A DNA stretch of 64,000 nucleotides from Ziziphus jujuba (taxonomy: Eukaryota; Streptophyta; Magnoliopsida; Rosales; Rhamnaceae): contig NC_083384.1 of the NCBI RefSeq assembly GCF_031755915.1, positions 1,248,501 through 1,312,500 of the forward strand, given 5' to 3'. The first letter of the stretch is position 1. Every line of letters starts with the position of its first letter. The position numbers were made by a program, and so were the translations under genes. The notes under the pieces are model-generated. The model searched no databases. It had not been told where the DNA came from and was given only the letters and a program-made list of their open reading frames with translations. Below, piece by piece: positions 24,168 to 36,656 of this stretch.

Positions 24168-25302
24168 AAGTGAAAATGTTATAGCTGCTTCACAGTGCTT
24201 TTTTTTTTTGTTTATTCAAATAAATTTTTAGAATATATGTTATTGATATATAGCGACGCGTAAATACCATTATGCGTCGCCTATTATTGTGAAAATTTTG
24301 TTTTTTCATTTTTTTCTAAGTATTATACAGTTGATTTCTTTCAACTTTAAATAACAAGTGAAAATGTTATGGCTGCTTCACGGTGCTTTTTTTTTTTTGT
24401 TTTTTCAAATAAATTTATAGAAAATATGTTATTGATATATAGCGACACATAAATACCATTATGCGTCGCCTGTTATTGTGAAATTTCTTTTTTTTTTGTT
24501 TTTTTCTGAGTATTAAACAGTTGATTTCTTTCAACTTTAAATAACAAGTGAAAATATTATAGCTGCTTCCCAGTGCTTTTTTTTTTTTTGTTTTTTCAAA
24601 TAAATTTTTAGAAAATATCTTATTGATATACGGCGACGCATAAATACTATTATGTTTCGCCGATTATTGTGAATTTTATTTTTTTTTGTTTTTTTCTAAG
24701 TATTAAACAGTTCATTTCTTTCAACTTTAAATAACAAATGAAAATGTTATAGCTGCTTCACAGTGCTTTTTTTTTTGTTTATTCAAATAAATTTTTAGAA
24801 TATATGTTATTGATATATAGCGACGCGTAAATACCATTATGCGTCGCCTATTATTGTGAAAATTTTGTTTTTTCATTTTTTTCTAAGTATTATACAGTTG
24901 ATTTCTTTCAACTTTAAATAACAAGTGAAAATGTTATGGCTGCTTCACGGTGCTTTTTTTTTTTTGTTTTTTCAAATAAATTTATAGAAAATATGTTATT
25001 GATATATAGCGACACATAAATACCATTATGCGTCGCCTGTTATTGTGAAATTTCTTTTTTTTTTGTTTTTTTCTGAGTATTAAACAGTTGATTTCTTTCA
25101 ACTTTAAATAACAAGTGAAAATATTATAGCTGCTTCCCAGTGCTTTTTTTTTTTTTGTTTTTTCAAATAAATTTTTAGAAAATATCTTATTGATATACGG
25201 CGACGCATAAATACTATTATGTTTCGCCGATTATTGTGAATTTTATTTTTTTTTGTTTTTTTCTAAGTATTAAACTGTTGATTTCTTTCAAATTTAAATA
25301 AC
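24168..25302. repeat. 3-mer C-n-J duplicated (about 567 bp x 2)
   Basis: Anchors near 24168, 24736 and 25303 are 567-568 bp apart and enclose C, n (GCGACACATAA with CCTGTTATTG) and J in each copy. The second copy begins with the variant AACAAATGAAAATG. The same duplicated 3-mer is present at 28768-29903, so it predates the duplication of the 25-mer. Confidence 0.8.
24631..24662. repeat. Core palindrome, type J (stem extended by one C/G pair)
   Basis: The core reads CGGCGACGCATAA, loop ATACTA, TTATGTTTCGCCG. The outermost C and G add a thirteenth pair compared with type A, while right-arm positions 6 and 7 (TT) give a G/T and a mismatch. Upstream is AAATATCTTATTGATATA, a linked marker. Copies lie near 24.63, 25.20, 29.23, 29.80, 32.62, 39.37, 44.25 and 45.75 kb. 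Confidence 0.8.
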
Positions 25303-27363
25303 AAGTGAAAATGTTATAGCTGCTTCACAGTGCTTTTTTATTTTTATTGTTTCAAATAGATTTTTAGCAAATATGTTATTGATGTATGGCGACGCATAAA
25401 TACCATTATGCGTCGCCTATTATTGTGAAAACTTTGTTTTTTCATTTTTTTCTAAGTATTAAATAGTTGATTTCTTTCAACTTTAAATAACAAGTGAAAA
25501 TGTTAATGCTGCTTCATAGTGCTTTTTTTTTTTGTTTTTTCAAATAAATTTTTAGAATATATGTTATTGATATATACCGACGCATAAATACCATTATGCG
25601 TCGCCTATTATTGTGAAATTTTTTTTTTTTTTTTTTCTAACTATTAAACAGTTGATTTCTTTCAACTTTAAATAACAAGTGAAAATGTTATAGCTGCTTC
25701 CCAGTGCTTTTTTTTTATTGTTTTTTCAAATAAATTTTTAGAAAATATGTTATTGATATATGGCGACGCATAAATACCATTATGCGTCGCCTAGTATTGT
25801 GAAATTTTTTTTTTTTGTTTTTTTCTAAGTATTAAACAGTTGATTTCTTTCAACTTTAAATAACAAGTGAAAATGTTATGGCTGCTTCACAGTGTTTTTT
25901 TTTTTTTTGTTTATTCAAATAAATTTTTAGAAAATATGTTATTGATATATAGCGACGCATAAATACCATTATGCGTCGCCTATTATTCTGAAATTTTTTT
26001 TTTTGTTTTTTTCTAACTATTAAACAGTTGATTTCTTTCAACTTTAAATAACAAGTGAAAATGTTATAGCTGCTTCCCAGTGCTTTTTTTTATTGTTTTT
26101 TCAAATAAATTTTTAGAAAATATGTTATTGATATATGGCGACGCATAAATACCATTATGCGTCGCCTAGTATTGTGAAATTTTTTTTTTTTGTTTTTTTC
26201 TAAGTATTAAACAGTTGATTTCTTTCAACTTTAAATAACAAGTGAAAATGTTATAGCTGCTTCACAGTGCTTTTTTTTTTTGATTATTCAAATAAATTTT
26301 TAGAAAATATGTTATTGATATATCGCGTCGCATAAATACCATTATGCGTCGCCTATTATTGTGAAATTTTTTTTTTGTTTTTTTCTAAGTATTAAACAGT
26401 TGATTTCTTTCAAGTTTAAATAACAAGTGAAAATGTTATAGCTGCTTCACAGTGCTTTTTTTTTTTCTTTTTTCAAATAAATTTTTAGAAAATATGTTAT
26501 TGATATATCGCGTCGCATAAATACCATTATGCGTCGCCTATTATTGTGAAATTTTTTTTTTGTTTTTTTCTAAGTATTAAACAGTTGATTTCTTTCAACT
26601 TTAAATAACAAGTGAAAATGTTATAGCTGCTTCACAGTGCTTTTTTTTTTTTATTTTTTCAAATAAATTTTTAGAAAATATGTTATTGATATATGGCGAC
26701 GCATAAATACCATTATGCGTCGCCTATTATTGTGAAATTTTTGTTTTTTTTGTTTTTTTCTAAATATTAAACATTTTATTTCTTTCAACTTTAAATAACA
26801 AGTGAAAATGTTATAGCTGCTTCACGGTGCTTTTTTTTTTTTGTTTTTTAAAATAAATTTTTAGAAAATATATTATTGATATATGGCGACGCATAAATAC
26901 TATTATGCGTCGCCTATTATTGTGAAATTTTTTTATTTTTGTTTTTATCTAAGTATTAAACATTTTATTTCTTTCAACTTTAAATAAAAAGTGAAAATGT
27001 TATAGCTGCTTCACAGTGTTTTTTTTTTTTTGTTTATTCAAATAAATTTTTAGAAAATATGTTATTGATATATAGCGACGCATAAATACCATTATGAGTC
27101 GCCTATTATTGTGAAATTTTTTTTTTCTTTTTTTCTAACTATTAAACAGTTGATTTCTTTCAACTTTAAATAACAAGTGAAAATGTTATAGCTGCTTCCC
27201 AGTGCTTTTTTTTTATTGTTTTTTCAAATAAATTTTTAGAAAATATGTTATTGATATATGGCGACGCATAAATACCATTATGCGTCGCCTAGTATTGTGA
27301 AATTTTGTTTTTTTTGTTTTTTTCTAAGTATTAAACAGTTGATTTCTTTCAACTTTAAATAAC

Positions 27364-30273
27364 AAGTGAAAATGTTATAGCTGCTTCACAATGCTTTTTT
27401 TTTTTTGTTTATTCAAATAAATTTTTAGAATATATGTTATTGATATATAGCGACGCATAAATACCATTATGCGTCGCCTATTATTGTGAAAATTTTTTTT
27501 TTTGTTTTTTTTAATTATTAAACAGTTGATTTCTTTCAGCTTTAGATAACAAGTGAAAATGTTATAGCTCCTTCACAATGCTTTTTTTTTTCTTTTTTCA
27601 ATTAAATTTTTAGAAAATATGTTATTGATATATGGCGACACATAAATACTATTACGCGTCGCCTATTATTGTGAAATTTTTTTATTTTCGTTTTTTTCTA
27701 AGTATTAAACAGTTGATTTTTTTCAACATTAAATAACAAGTGAAAATGTTATAGCTGCTTCACAGTGCTTTTTTTTTTCTGTTTTTTCAAATAAATTTTT
27801 AGCAAATATGTTATTGATGTATGGCGACGCATAAATACCATTATGCGTCGCCTATTATTGTGAAAATTTTGTTTTTTCATTTTTTTCTAAGTATTATACA
27901 GTTGATTTCTTTCAACTTTAAATAGCAAGTGAAAATGTTATAGCTGCTTCACGGTGCTTTTTTTTCTTTGTTTTTTAAAATTAATTTTTAGAAAATATGT
28001 TATTGATATATGGCGACGCATAAATACCATTATGCGTCGCCTAGTATTGTGAAATTTGTTTTTTTTGTTTTTTTCTAACTATTAAACAGTTGATTTCTTT
28101 CAACTTTAAATAACAAGTGAAAATGTTATAGCTGCTTCACAGTGCTTTTTTTTTTTTGTTTATTCAAATAAATTTTTAGAAAATATGTTATTGATATATC
28201 GCGTCGCATAAATACCATTATGCGTCGCCTATTATTGTGAAATTTTTTTTTTGTTTTTTTCTAAGTATTAAACAGTTGATTTCTTTCAACTTTAAATAAC
28301 AAGTGAAAATTTAATAGCTGTTACACAATGCTTTTTTTTTTGTTTTTTCATTTTTTTCTAAGTATTATACAGTTGATTTCTTTCAACTTTAAATAACAAG
28401 TGAAAATGTTATAGCTGCTTCACGGTGCTTTTTTTTTTTTTTGTTTTTTAAAATAAAGTTTTAGAAAATATGTTATTGATATATGGCGACGCATAAATAC
28501 CATTATGCGTCGCCTATTATTGTGAAATTTTTTTATTTTTGTTTTTTTCTAAGTATTAAACATTTTACTTCTTTCAACTTTAAATAACAAGTGAAAATGT
28601 TATAGCTGCTTCACAGTGCTTTTTTTTTTTTGTTTATTCAAATAAATTTTTCGAAAATATGTTATTGATATATAGCGACGCATCAGTACCATTATGCGTC
28701 CCCTATAATTGTGAAATTTTTTTTTTTCTAAGTATTAAACAGTAGATTTCTTTCAACTTTAAATAACAAGTGAAAATGTTATAGCTGCTTCATAGTGCTT
28801 TTTTTTTTTGTTTATTCAAATAAATTTTTAGAATATATGTTATTGATATATAGCGACGCGTAAATACCATTATGCGTCGCCTATTATTGTGAAAATTTTG
28901 TTTTTTCATTTTTTTCTAAGTATTATACAGTTGATTTCTTTCAACTTTAAATAACAAGTGAAAATGTTATGGCTGCTTCACGGTGCTTTTTTTTTTTGTT
29001 TTTTCAAATAAATTTATAGAAAATATGTTATTGATATATAGCGACCCATAAATACCATTATGCGTCGCCTGTTATTGTGAAATTTCTTTTTTTTTTGTTT
29101 TTTTCTGAGTATTAAACAGTTGATTTCTTTCAACTTTAAATAACAAGTGAAAATATTATAGCTGCTTCCCAGTGCTTTTTTTTTTTTGTTTTTTCAAATA
29201 AATTTTTAGAAAATATCTTATTGATATACGGCGACGCATAAATACTATTATGTTTCGCCGATTATTGTGAATTTTATTTTTTTTTGTTTTTTTCTAAGTA
29301 TTAAACAGTTCATTTCTTTCAACTTTAAATAACAAATGAAAATGTTATAGCTGCTTCACACTGCTTTTTTTTTTGTTTATTCAAATAAATTTTTAGAATA
29401 TATGTTATTGATATATAGCGACGCGTAAATACCATTATGCGTCGCCTATTATTGTGAAAATTTTGTTTTTTCATTTTTTTCTAAGTATTATACAGTTGAT
29501 TTCTTTCAACTTTAAATAACAAGTGAAAATGTTATGGCTGCTTCACGGTGCTTTTTTTTTTTTGTTTTTTCAAATAAATTTATAGAAAATATGTTATTGA
29601 TATATAGCGACACATAAATACCATTATGCGTCGCCTGTTATTGTGAAATTTCTTTTTTTTTTGTTTTTTTCTGAGTATTAAACAGTTGATTTCTTTCAAC
29701 TTTAAATAACAAGTGAAAATATTATAGCTGCTTCCCAGTGCTTTTTTTTTTTTGTTTTTTCAAATAAATTTTTAGAAAATATCTTATTGATATACGGCGA
29801 CGCATAAATACTATTATGTTTCGCCGATTATTGTGAATTTTATTTTTTTTTGTTTTTTTCTAAGTATTAAACTGTTGATTTCTTTCAAATTTAAATAACA
29901 AGTGAAAATGTTATAGCTGCTTCACAGGGCTTTTTTATTTTTATTGTTTCAAATAGATTTTTAGCAAATATGTTATTGATGTATGGCGACGCATAAATAC
30001 CATTATGCGTCGCCTATTATTGTGAAAACTTTGTTTTTTCATTTTTTTCTAAGTATTAAATAGTTGATTTCTTTCAACTTTAAATAACAAGTGAAAATGT
30101 TAATGCTGCTTCATAGTGCTTTTGTTTTTTGTTTTTTCAAATAAATTTTTAGAATATATGTTATTGATATATACCGACGCATAAATACCATTATGCGTCG
30201 CCTATTATTGTGAAATTTTTTTTTTTGTTTTTTTCAAGTATTAAACAGTTGATTTCTATCAACTTTAAAGAAC
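27364..30273. repeat. 25-monomer HOR, copy 2 (partial, 16 monomers)
   Basis: It repeats the first 16 units of copy 1 (X I A' A E truncated A G' C n J C n J A' K), including the truncated unit and the duplicated 3-mer. After the K unit near 30.18 kb the sequence no longer follows copy 1. Differences seen include AGCGACCCATAA near 29.04 kb, CACACTGC near 29.36 kb and CACAGGGC near 29.93 kb. Confidence 0.82.
28301..28407. repeat. Second 107-bp truncated monomer
   Basis: The anchors at 28301 and 28408 are 107 bp apart, and the sequence and junction are the same as in the unit at 23701. Both carry GAAAATTTAATAGCTG followed by TTACACAATGC. The shared junction shows that the deletion happened once and was then copied with the surrounding 4.6 kb. 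Confidence 0.88.
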
Positions 30274-33200
30274 AAGTGAAAATGTTATAGCTGCTTCACA
30301 GTGCTTTTTTTTTTTTTGTTTATTCAAATAAATGTTTAGAAAATATGTTATTGATATATGGCGACGCATAAATACCATTATGCGTCGCCTATTATTGTGA
30401 AAATTTTGTTTTTTCGTTTTTTTCTAAGTATTATACAGTTGATTTCTTTCAACTTTAAATAACAAGTGAAAATGTTATAGCTGCTTCACAGTGCTTTTGT
30501 TTTTTGTTTATTCAAATAAATTTTTAGAATATATGTTATTGATATATAGCGACGCATAAATACCATTATGCGTCGCCTATTATTGTGAAATTTTTTTTTT
30601 TTGTTTTTTTCTAAGTATTAAACAGTTGATTTCTTTCAACTTTAAATAACAAGTGAAAATGTTATAGCAGCTTCACAGTGCTTTTTTTTTTGTTTATTCA
30701 AATAAATTTTTAGAATATATGTTATTGATATATAGCGACGCGTAAATAGCATTATGCGTCGCCTATTATTGTGAAAAATTTTTTTTTTTGTTTTTTTTAA
30801 TTATTAAACAGTTGATTTCTTTCAGCTTTAGATAACAAGTGAAAATGTTATAGCTGCTTCACAATGCTTTTTTTTTTGTTTTTTCAATTAAATTTTTAGA
30901 AAATATGTTATTGATATATGGCGACACATAAATACTATTACGCGTCCCCTATTATTGTGAAATTTTTTTATTTTTGTTTTTTTCTAAGTATTAAACAGTT
31001 GATTTCTTTTAACATTAAATAACAAGTGAAAATGTTATAGCTGCTTCACAGTGCTTTTTTTTTTTGTTTTTTCAAATAAAGTTTTTAGCAAATATGTTAT
31101 TGATGTATGGCGACGCATAAATACCATTATGCGTCGCCTATTATTGTGAAAATTTTGTTTTTTCGTTTTTTTCTAAGTATTATACAGTTGATTTCTTTCA
31201 ACTTTAAATAACAAGTAAAAATGTTATAGCTGCTTCACGGTGCTTTTTTTTGTTGTTTTTTAAAATAAATTTTTAGAAAATATGTTATTGATATATGGCG
31301 ACGCATAAATACCATTATGCGTCGCCTATTATTGTGAAAATTTTTTTTTGTTTTTTTCTAAGTATTAAACAGTTGATTTCTTTCAACTTTAAATAATAAG
31401 TGAAAATATTATAGCTGCTTCACAGTGTTTTTTTTTTTTTTGTTTATTCAAATAAATTTTTAGAAAATATGTTATTGATATATAGCGACGCATAAGTACC
31501 ATTATGCGTCGCCTATTATTGTGAAATTTCTTTTTTTTTTTTTGTTTTTTTCTAAGTTTTAAACAGTTGATTTCTTTCAACTTTAAATAAGAAGTGAAAA
31601 TGTTTTAGCTGCTTCACAGTACTTGTTTTTTTTTTGTTTTTTCAAATAAATGTTTAGCAAATATGTTATTGATGTATCGCGACGCATAAATACCATTATG
31701 CGTCGCCTATTATTGTGAAAATTTTGTTTTTTCATTTTTTTCTAAGTATTATACAGTTGATTTATTTCAACTTTAAATAACAAGTGAAAATGTTATAGCT
31801 GCTTCACAATGCTTTTTTTTTTGTTTTTTCAATTAAATTTTTAGAAAATATGTTATTCATATATGGCGACCCATAAATACTATTATGCGTCGCCTATTAT
31901 TGTGAAATTTTTTTATTTTTGTTTTTTTCTAAGTATTAAACAGTTGATTTCTTTCAACATTAAATAACAAGTGAAAATATTATAGATGCTTCACAGTGCT
32001 TTTTTTTTTTGTTTTTTCAAATAAATTTTTAGCAAATATGTTATTGACGTATGGCGACGCATAAATACCATTATGCGTCGCCTATTATTGTGAAAATTTT
32101 GTTTTTTTGTTTTTTTCTAAGTATCAAATAGTTGATTTCTTTCAACTTAAAATAACAAGTGAAAATGTTATAGCTGTTCCACAGTGCGTTTTTTTTTTTA
32201 TTTTTTCAAACAAAGTTTTAGCAAATATGTTATTGATGTATGGCGACGCATAAATACCATTACGCGTCGCCTATTATTGTGATATTTTTTTTATTTTTGT
32301 TTTTTTCTAAGTATTAAACAGTTGATTTCTTTCAACTTTAAATAACAAGTGAAAATGTTATAGCAGCTTCACGGTGCTTTTTTTTTTTGTTTTTTCAAAT
32401 AAATTTATAGAAAATATGTTATTGATATATAGCGACGCATAAATACCATTATGCGTCGCCTGTTATTGTGAAATTTCTTTTTTTTGTTTTTTTCTGAGTA
32501 TTAAACAGTTGATTTCTTTCAACTTTAAATAACAAGTGAAAATGTTATAGCTGCTTCCCAGTGCTTTTTTTTTTGTTTTTTCAAATAACTTTTTAGAAAA
32601 TATCTTATTGATATACGGCGACGCATAAATACTATTATGTTTCGCCGATTATTGTGAATTTTATTTTTTTTTGTTTTTTTCTAAGTATTAAACTGTTGAT
32701 TTCTTTCAAATTTAAATAACAAGTGAAAATGTTATAGCTGCTTCACAGTGCTTTTTTATTTTTATTTTCTCAAATAACTTTTTAGCAAATATGTTATTGA
32801 TGTATGGCGACGCATAAATACCATTATGCGTCGCCTATTATTGTGAAAATTTTGTTTTTTCATTTTTTTCTAAGTATTATACAGTTGATTTCTTTCAACT
32901 TTAAATAACAAGTGAAAATATTATAGCTGCTTCACAGTGCTTTTTTTTTTTGTTTATTCAAATAAATTTTTAGAAAATATGTTATTGATATATACCGACG
33001 CATAAATACCATTATGCGTCACCTATTATTGTGAAATTTTTTTTTTTGTTTTTTTCTAAGTATTAAACAGTTGATTTCTTTCAACTTTAAATAACAAGTG
33101 AAAATGTTATAGCTGCTTCACAGTGCTTTTCTTTTATTTTTTCAAATAAATTTTTAGAAAATATGTTATTGATATCTGGCGACTCATAAATACTATTATG

Positions 33201-35160
33201 CGTCGCCTGTTATTGTGAAATTTTTTTTTTTTGTTTTTTTCTAAGTATTAAACAGTTGATTTCTTTCAACTTTAAATAACAAGTGAAAATGTAATAGCTG
33301 CTTCCCAGTGCTTTTTTTTTATTGTTTTTTCAAATAAATTTTTAGAAAATATGTTATTGATATATGGCGACGCATAAATACCATTATGCGTCGCCTATTA
33401 TTGTGAAAATTTTGTTTTTTCATTTTTTTCTAAGTATTATACAGTTGATTTCTTTCAACTTTAAATAACAAGTGAAAATGTAATAGCTGCTTCCCAGTGC
33501 TTTTTTTTTATTGTTTTTTCAAATAAATTTTTAGAAAATATGTTATTGATATATGGCGACGCATAAATACCATTATGCGTCGCCCAGTATTGTGAAATTT
33601 TTTTTTTTTGGTTTTTTCTAAGTATTAAACAGTTGATTTCTTTCAACTTTAAATAACAAGTGAAAATGTTATAGCTGCTTCACAATGCTTTTTTTTTTTG
33701 TTTTTTCAATTAAATTTTTATAAAATATGTTATTGATCTATGGCGACACATAAATACTATTATGTTTCGCCGATTATTGGGAATTTTATTTTTTTTTGTT
33801 TTTTTCTAAGTATTAAACAGTTGATTTCTTTCAACTTTAAATAACAAGTGAAAATGTTATAGCTGCTTCACAGTGCTTTTTTTTTTGTTTATTCAAATAA
33901 ATTTTTAGAATATATGTTATTGATATATAGCGACGCGTAAATACCATTATGCGTCGCCTATTATTGTGAAAATTTTGTTTTTTCATTTTTTTCTAAGTAT
34001 TATACAGTTGATTTCTTTCAACTTTAAATAACAAGTGAAAATGTTATAGCTGCTTCACGGTGCTTTTTTTTCTTTGTTTTTTAAAATTAATTTTTAGAAA
34101 ATATGTTATTGATATATGGCGACGCATAAATACCATTATGCGTCGCCTATTATTGTGAAATTTTTTTTTTTGTTTTTTTCTAAGTATTAAACAGTTGATT
34201 TCTTTCAACTTTAAATAAGAAGTGAAAATGTTTTAGCTGCTTCACAGTACTTGTTTTTTTTTGTTTTTTCAAATAAATTTTTAGCAAATATGTTATTGAT
34301 GTATCGCGACGCATAAATACCATTATGCATCGCCTATTATTGTGAAAAGTTTTTTTTTTGTTTTTCTCTAAGTATTAAACAGTTGATTTCTTTCAACTTT
34401 AAATAACAAGTGAAAATGTTATAGCTGCTTCACAGTGCTTTTTTTTTTCTTTTTTCAAATAAATTTTTAGAAAATATGTTATTGATATATGGCGACGCAT
34501 AAATACCATTATGCGTCGCCTATTAATGTGAAATTTTTTTTTTGTTTTTTTCTAAGTATTAAACAGTTGATTTCTTTCAACTTTAAATAAGAAGTGAAAA
34601 TGTTTTAGCTGCTTCCCAGTGCTTTTTTTTTTACTGTTTTTTCAAATAAATTTTTAGAAAATATGTTATTGATATATGGCGACGCATAAATACCATTATG
34701 CGTCGCCTATTATTGTGAAATTTTTGTTTTTTTTGTTTTTTTCGAAGTATTAAACATTTTATTTCTTTCAACTTTAAATAACAAGTGAAAATGTTATAGC
34801 TGCTTCACGGTGCTTTTTTTTTTTTTGTTTTTTAAAATAAATTTTTAGAAAATATGTTATTGATATATGGCGACGCATAAATACTATTATGGTTCGCCGA
34901 TTATTGTGAATTTTATTTTTTTTTGTTTTTTTCTAAGTATTAAACAGTTGATTTCTTTCAACTTTAAATAACAAGTGAAAATGTTATAGCTGCTTCACAG
35001 TGCTTTTTTTTTTCTTTTTTCAAATAAATTTTTAGAAAATATGTTATTGATATATGGCGACGCATAAATACCATTATGCGTCGCCTATTATTGTGAAATT
35101 TTTGTTTTTTTTGTTTTTTTCGAAGTATTAAACATTTTATTTCTTTCAACTTTAAATAAA
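30274..35160. repeat. Irregular monomer patchwork without a clear HOR
   Basis: Cores read in order are A X C I A' A X A' I A' A' X J A' K F-like A A' B C A A' A A, an H/B hybrid and A. No period repeats within it. Unit-specific changes seem more numerous than in neighbouring blocks (for example GGCGACCCATAA near 31.87 kb and GTATCAAATAG near 32.12 kb). It contains an F-like unit at 33178 and pieces resembling families on both sides. Confidence 0.72.
33178..33207. repeat. F-like core with an unmutated right arm
   Basis: The left arm GGCGACTCATAA and the upstream GATATCT match type F, but the right arm is TTATGCGTCGCC, not TTATGCGTTGCC. It is the only such unit I found outside the 40-60 kb F family, and it lacks the F unit's AATAATAAG marker. 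It may represent the state before the right-arm CpG transition was fixed in the 8-mer. Confidence 0.7.
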
Positions 35161-36656
35161 AAGTGAAAATGTTATAGCTGCTTCACAATGCTTTTTTTTT
35201 TTGTTTTTTCAATTAAATTTTTAGAAAATATGTTATTGATCTATGGCGACACATAAATACTATTATGGTTCGCCGATTATTGTGAATTTTATTTTTTTTT
35301 GTTTTTTTCTAAGTATTAAACAGTTGATTTCTTTCAACTTTAAATAACAAGTGAAAATGTTATAGCTGCTTCACAGTGCTTTTTTTTTTGTTTATTCAAA
35401 TACATTTTTAGAATATATGTTATTGATATATAGCGACGCGTAAATACCATTATGCGTCGCCTATTATTGTGAAAATTTTTTTTTTGTTTTTTTTAATTAT
35501 TAAACAGTTGATTTCTTTCAGCTTTAGATAACAAGTGAAAATGTTATAGCTGCTTCACAATGCTTTTTTTTTGTTTTTTCAATTAAATTTTTAGAAAATA
35601 TGTTATTGATATATGGCGACACATAAATACTATTACGCGTCCCCTATTATTGTGAAAATTTTGTTTTTTCGTTTTTTTCTAAGTATTATACAGTTGATTT
35701 CTTTCAACTTTAAATAACAAGTGAAAATGTTATAGCTGCTTCACGGTGCTTTTTTTTCTTTGTTTTTTAAAATTAATTTTTAGAAAATATGTTATTGATA
35801 TATGGCGACGCATAAATACCATTATGCGTCGCCTATTATTGTGAAATTTTTTTTTTTGTTTTTTTCTCAGTATTAAACAGTTGATTTCTTTCAACTTTAA
35901 ATAAGAAGTGAAAATGTTATAGCTGCTTCACAGTGCTTTTTTTTTCTTTTTTCAAATACATTTTTAGAAAATATGTTATTGATATATGGCGACGCATAAA
36001 TACCATTATGCGTCGCCTATTATTGTGAAATTTTTGTTTTTTTTGTTTTTTTCTAAGTATTAAACATTTTATTTCTTTCAACTTTAAATAACAAGTGAAA
36101 ATGTTTTAGCTGCTTCACAGTACTTGTTTTTTTTTGTTTTTTAAAATAAATTTTTAGCAAATATGTTATTGATGTATCGCGACGCATAAATACCATTATG
36201 CATCGCCTATTGTTGTGAAAATTTTGTTTTTTGTTTTTCTCTAAGTATTAAACAGTTGATTTCTTTCAACTTTAAATAACAAGTGAAAATGTTATAGCTG
36301 CTTCACAATGCTTTTTTTTTCTTTTTTCAAATACATTTTTAGAAAATATGTTATTGATATATGGCGACGCATAAATACCATTATGCGTCGCCTATTATTG
36401 TGAAATTTTTGTTTTTTTTGTTTTTTTCTAAGTATTAAACATTTTATTTCTTTCAACTTTAAATAACAAGTGAAAATGTTATAGCCGCTTCACGGTGCTT
36501 TTTTTTTTTTGTTTTTTAAAATAAATTTTTAGAAAATATGTTATTGATATATGGCGACGCATAAATACTATTATGCGTCGCCTATTATTGTGAAATTTTT
36601 TTATTTTTGTTTTTTTCTAAGTATTAAACAGTTGATTTCTTTCAACTTTAAATAAC
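35161..36656. repeat. 8-mer of the 35-38 kb pair (1,496 bp)
   Basis: The order is B (ATGGTTCGCCG) C I A A, a TATCGCGACGC unit, A, H. Anchors at 35161 and 36657 are 1496 bp apart. Its I unit carries GCGTCCCC and then the downstream half typical of A' (TGTTTTTTCGTTTTTTT and TATTATAC), so it looks like a fusion that lost one unit relative to the next copy. Shared markers include CAAATACATTTTTAG and CAGTACTTG. Confidence 0.78.

Larger units (their letters stand above)
22762..27363. repeat. 25-monomer HOR, copy 1 (~4.6 kb)
   Basis: The order is X I A' A E truncated A G' C n J C n J A' K A X A E E A H L A, where n has GTCGCCTGTTATTG. The right third (A X A E E A H L) is a partial fourth copy of the 12-mer family from 15-21 kb. 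The truncated unit is at 23701-23807. The offset to the next copy is 4600 bp at the truncated unit (23701 to 28301). Confidence 0.82.

Noticed and set aside
34888..34905. GGTTCGCCGATT resembling a Pol III B box
   Set aside because: It matches only the first part of the B-box consensus, is present in just three neighbouring units found, and the T-runs on this strand would stop Pol III at once. No A box or tRNA fold was seen.
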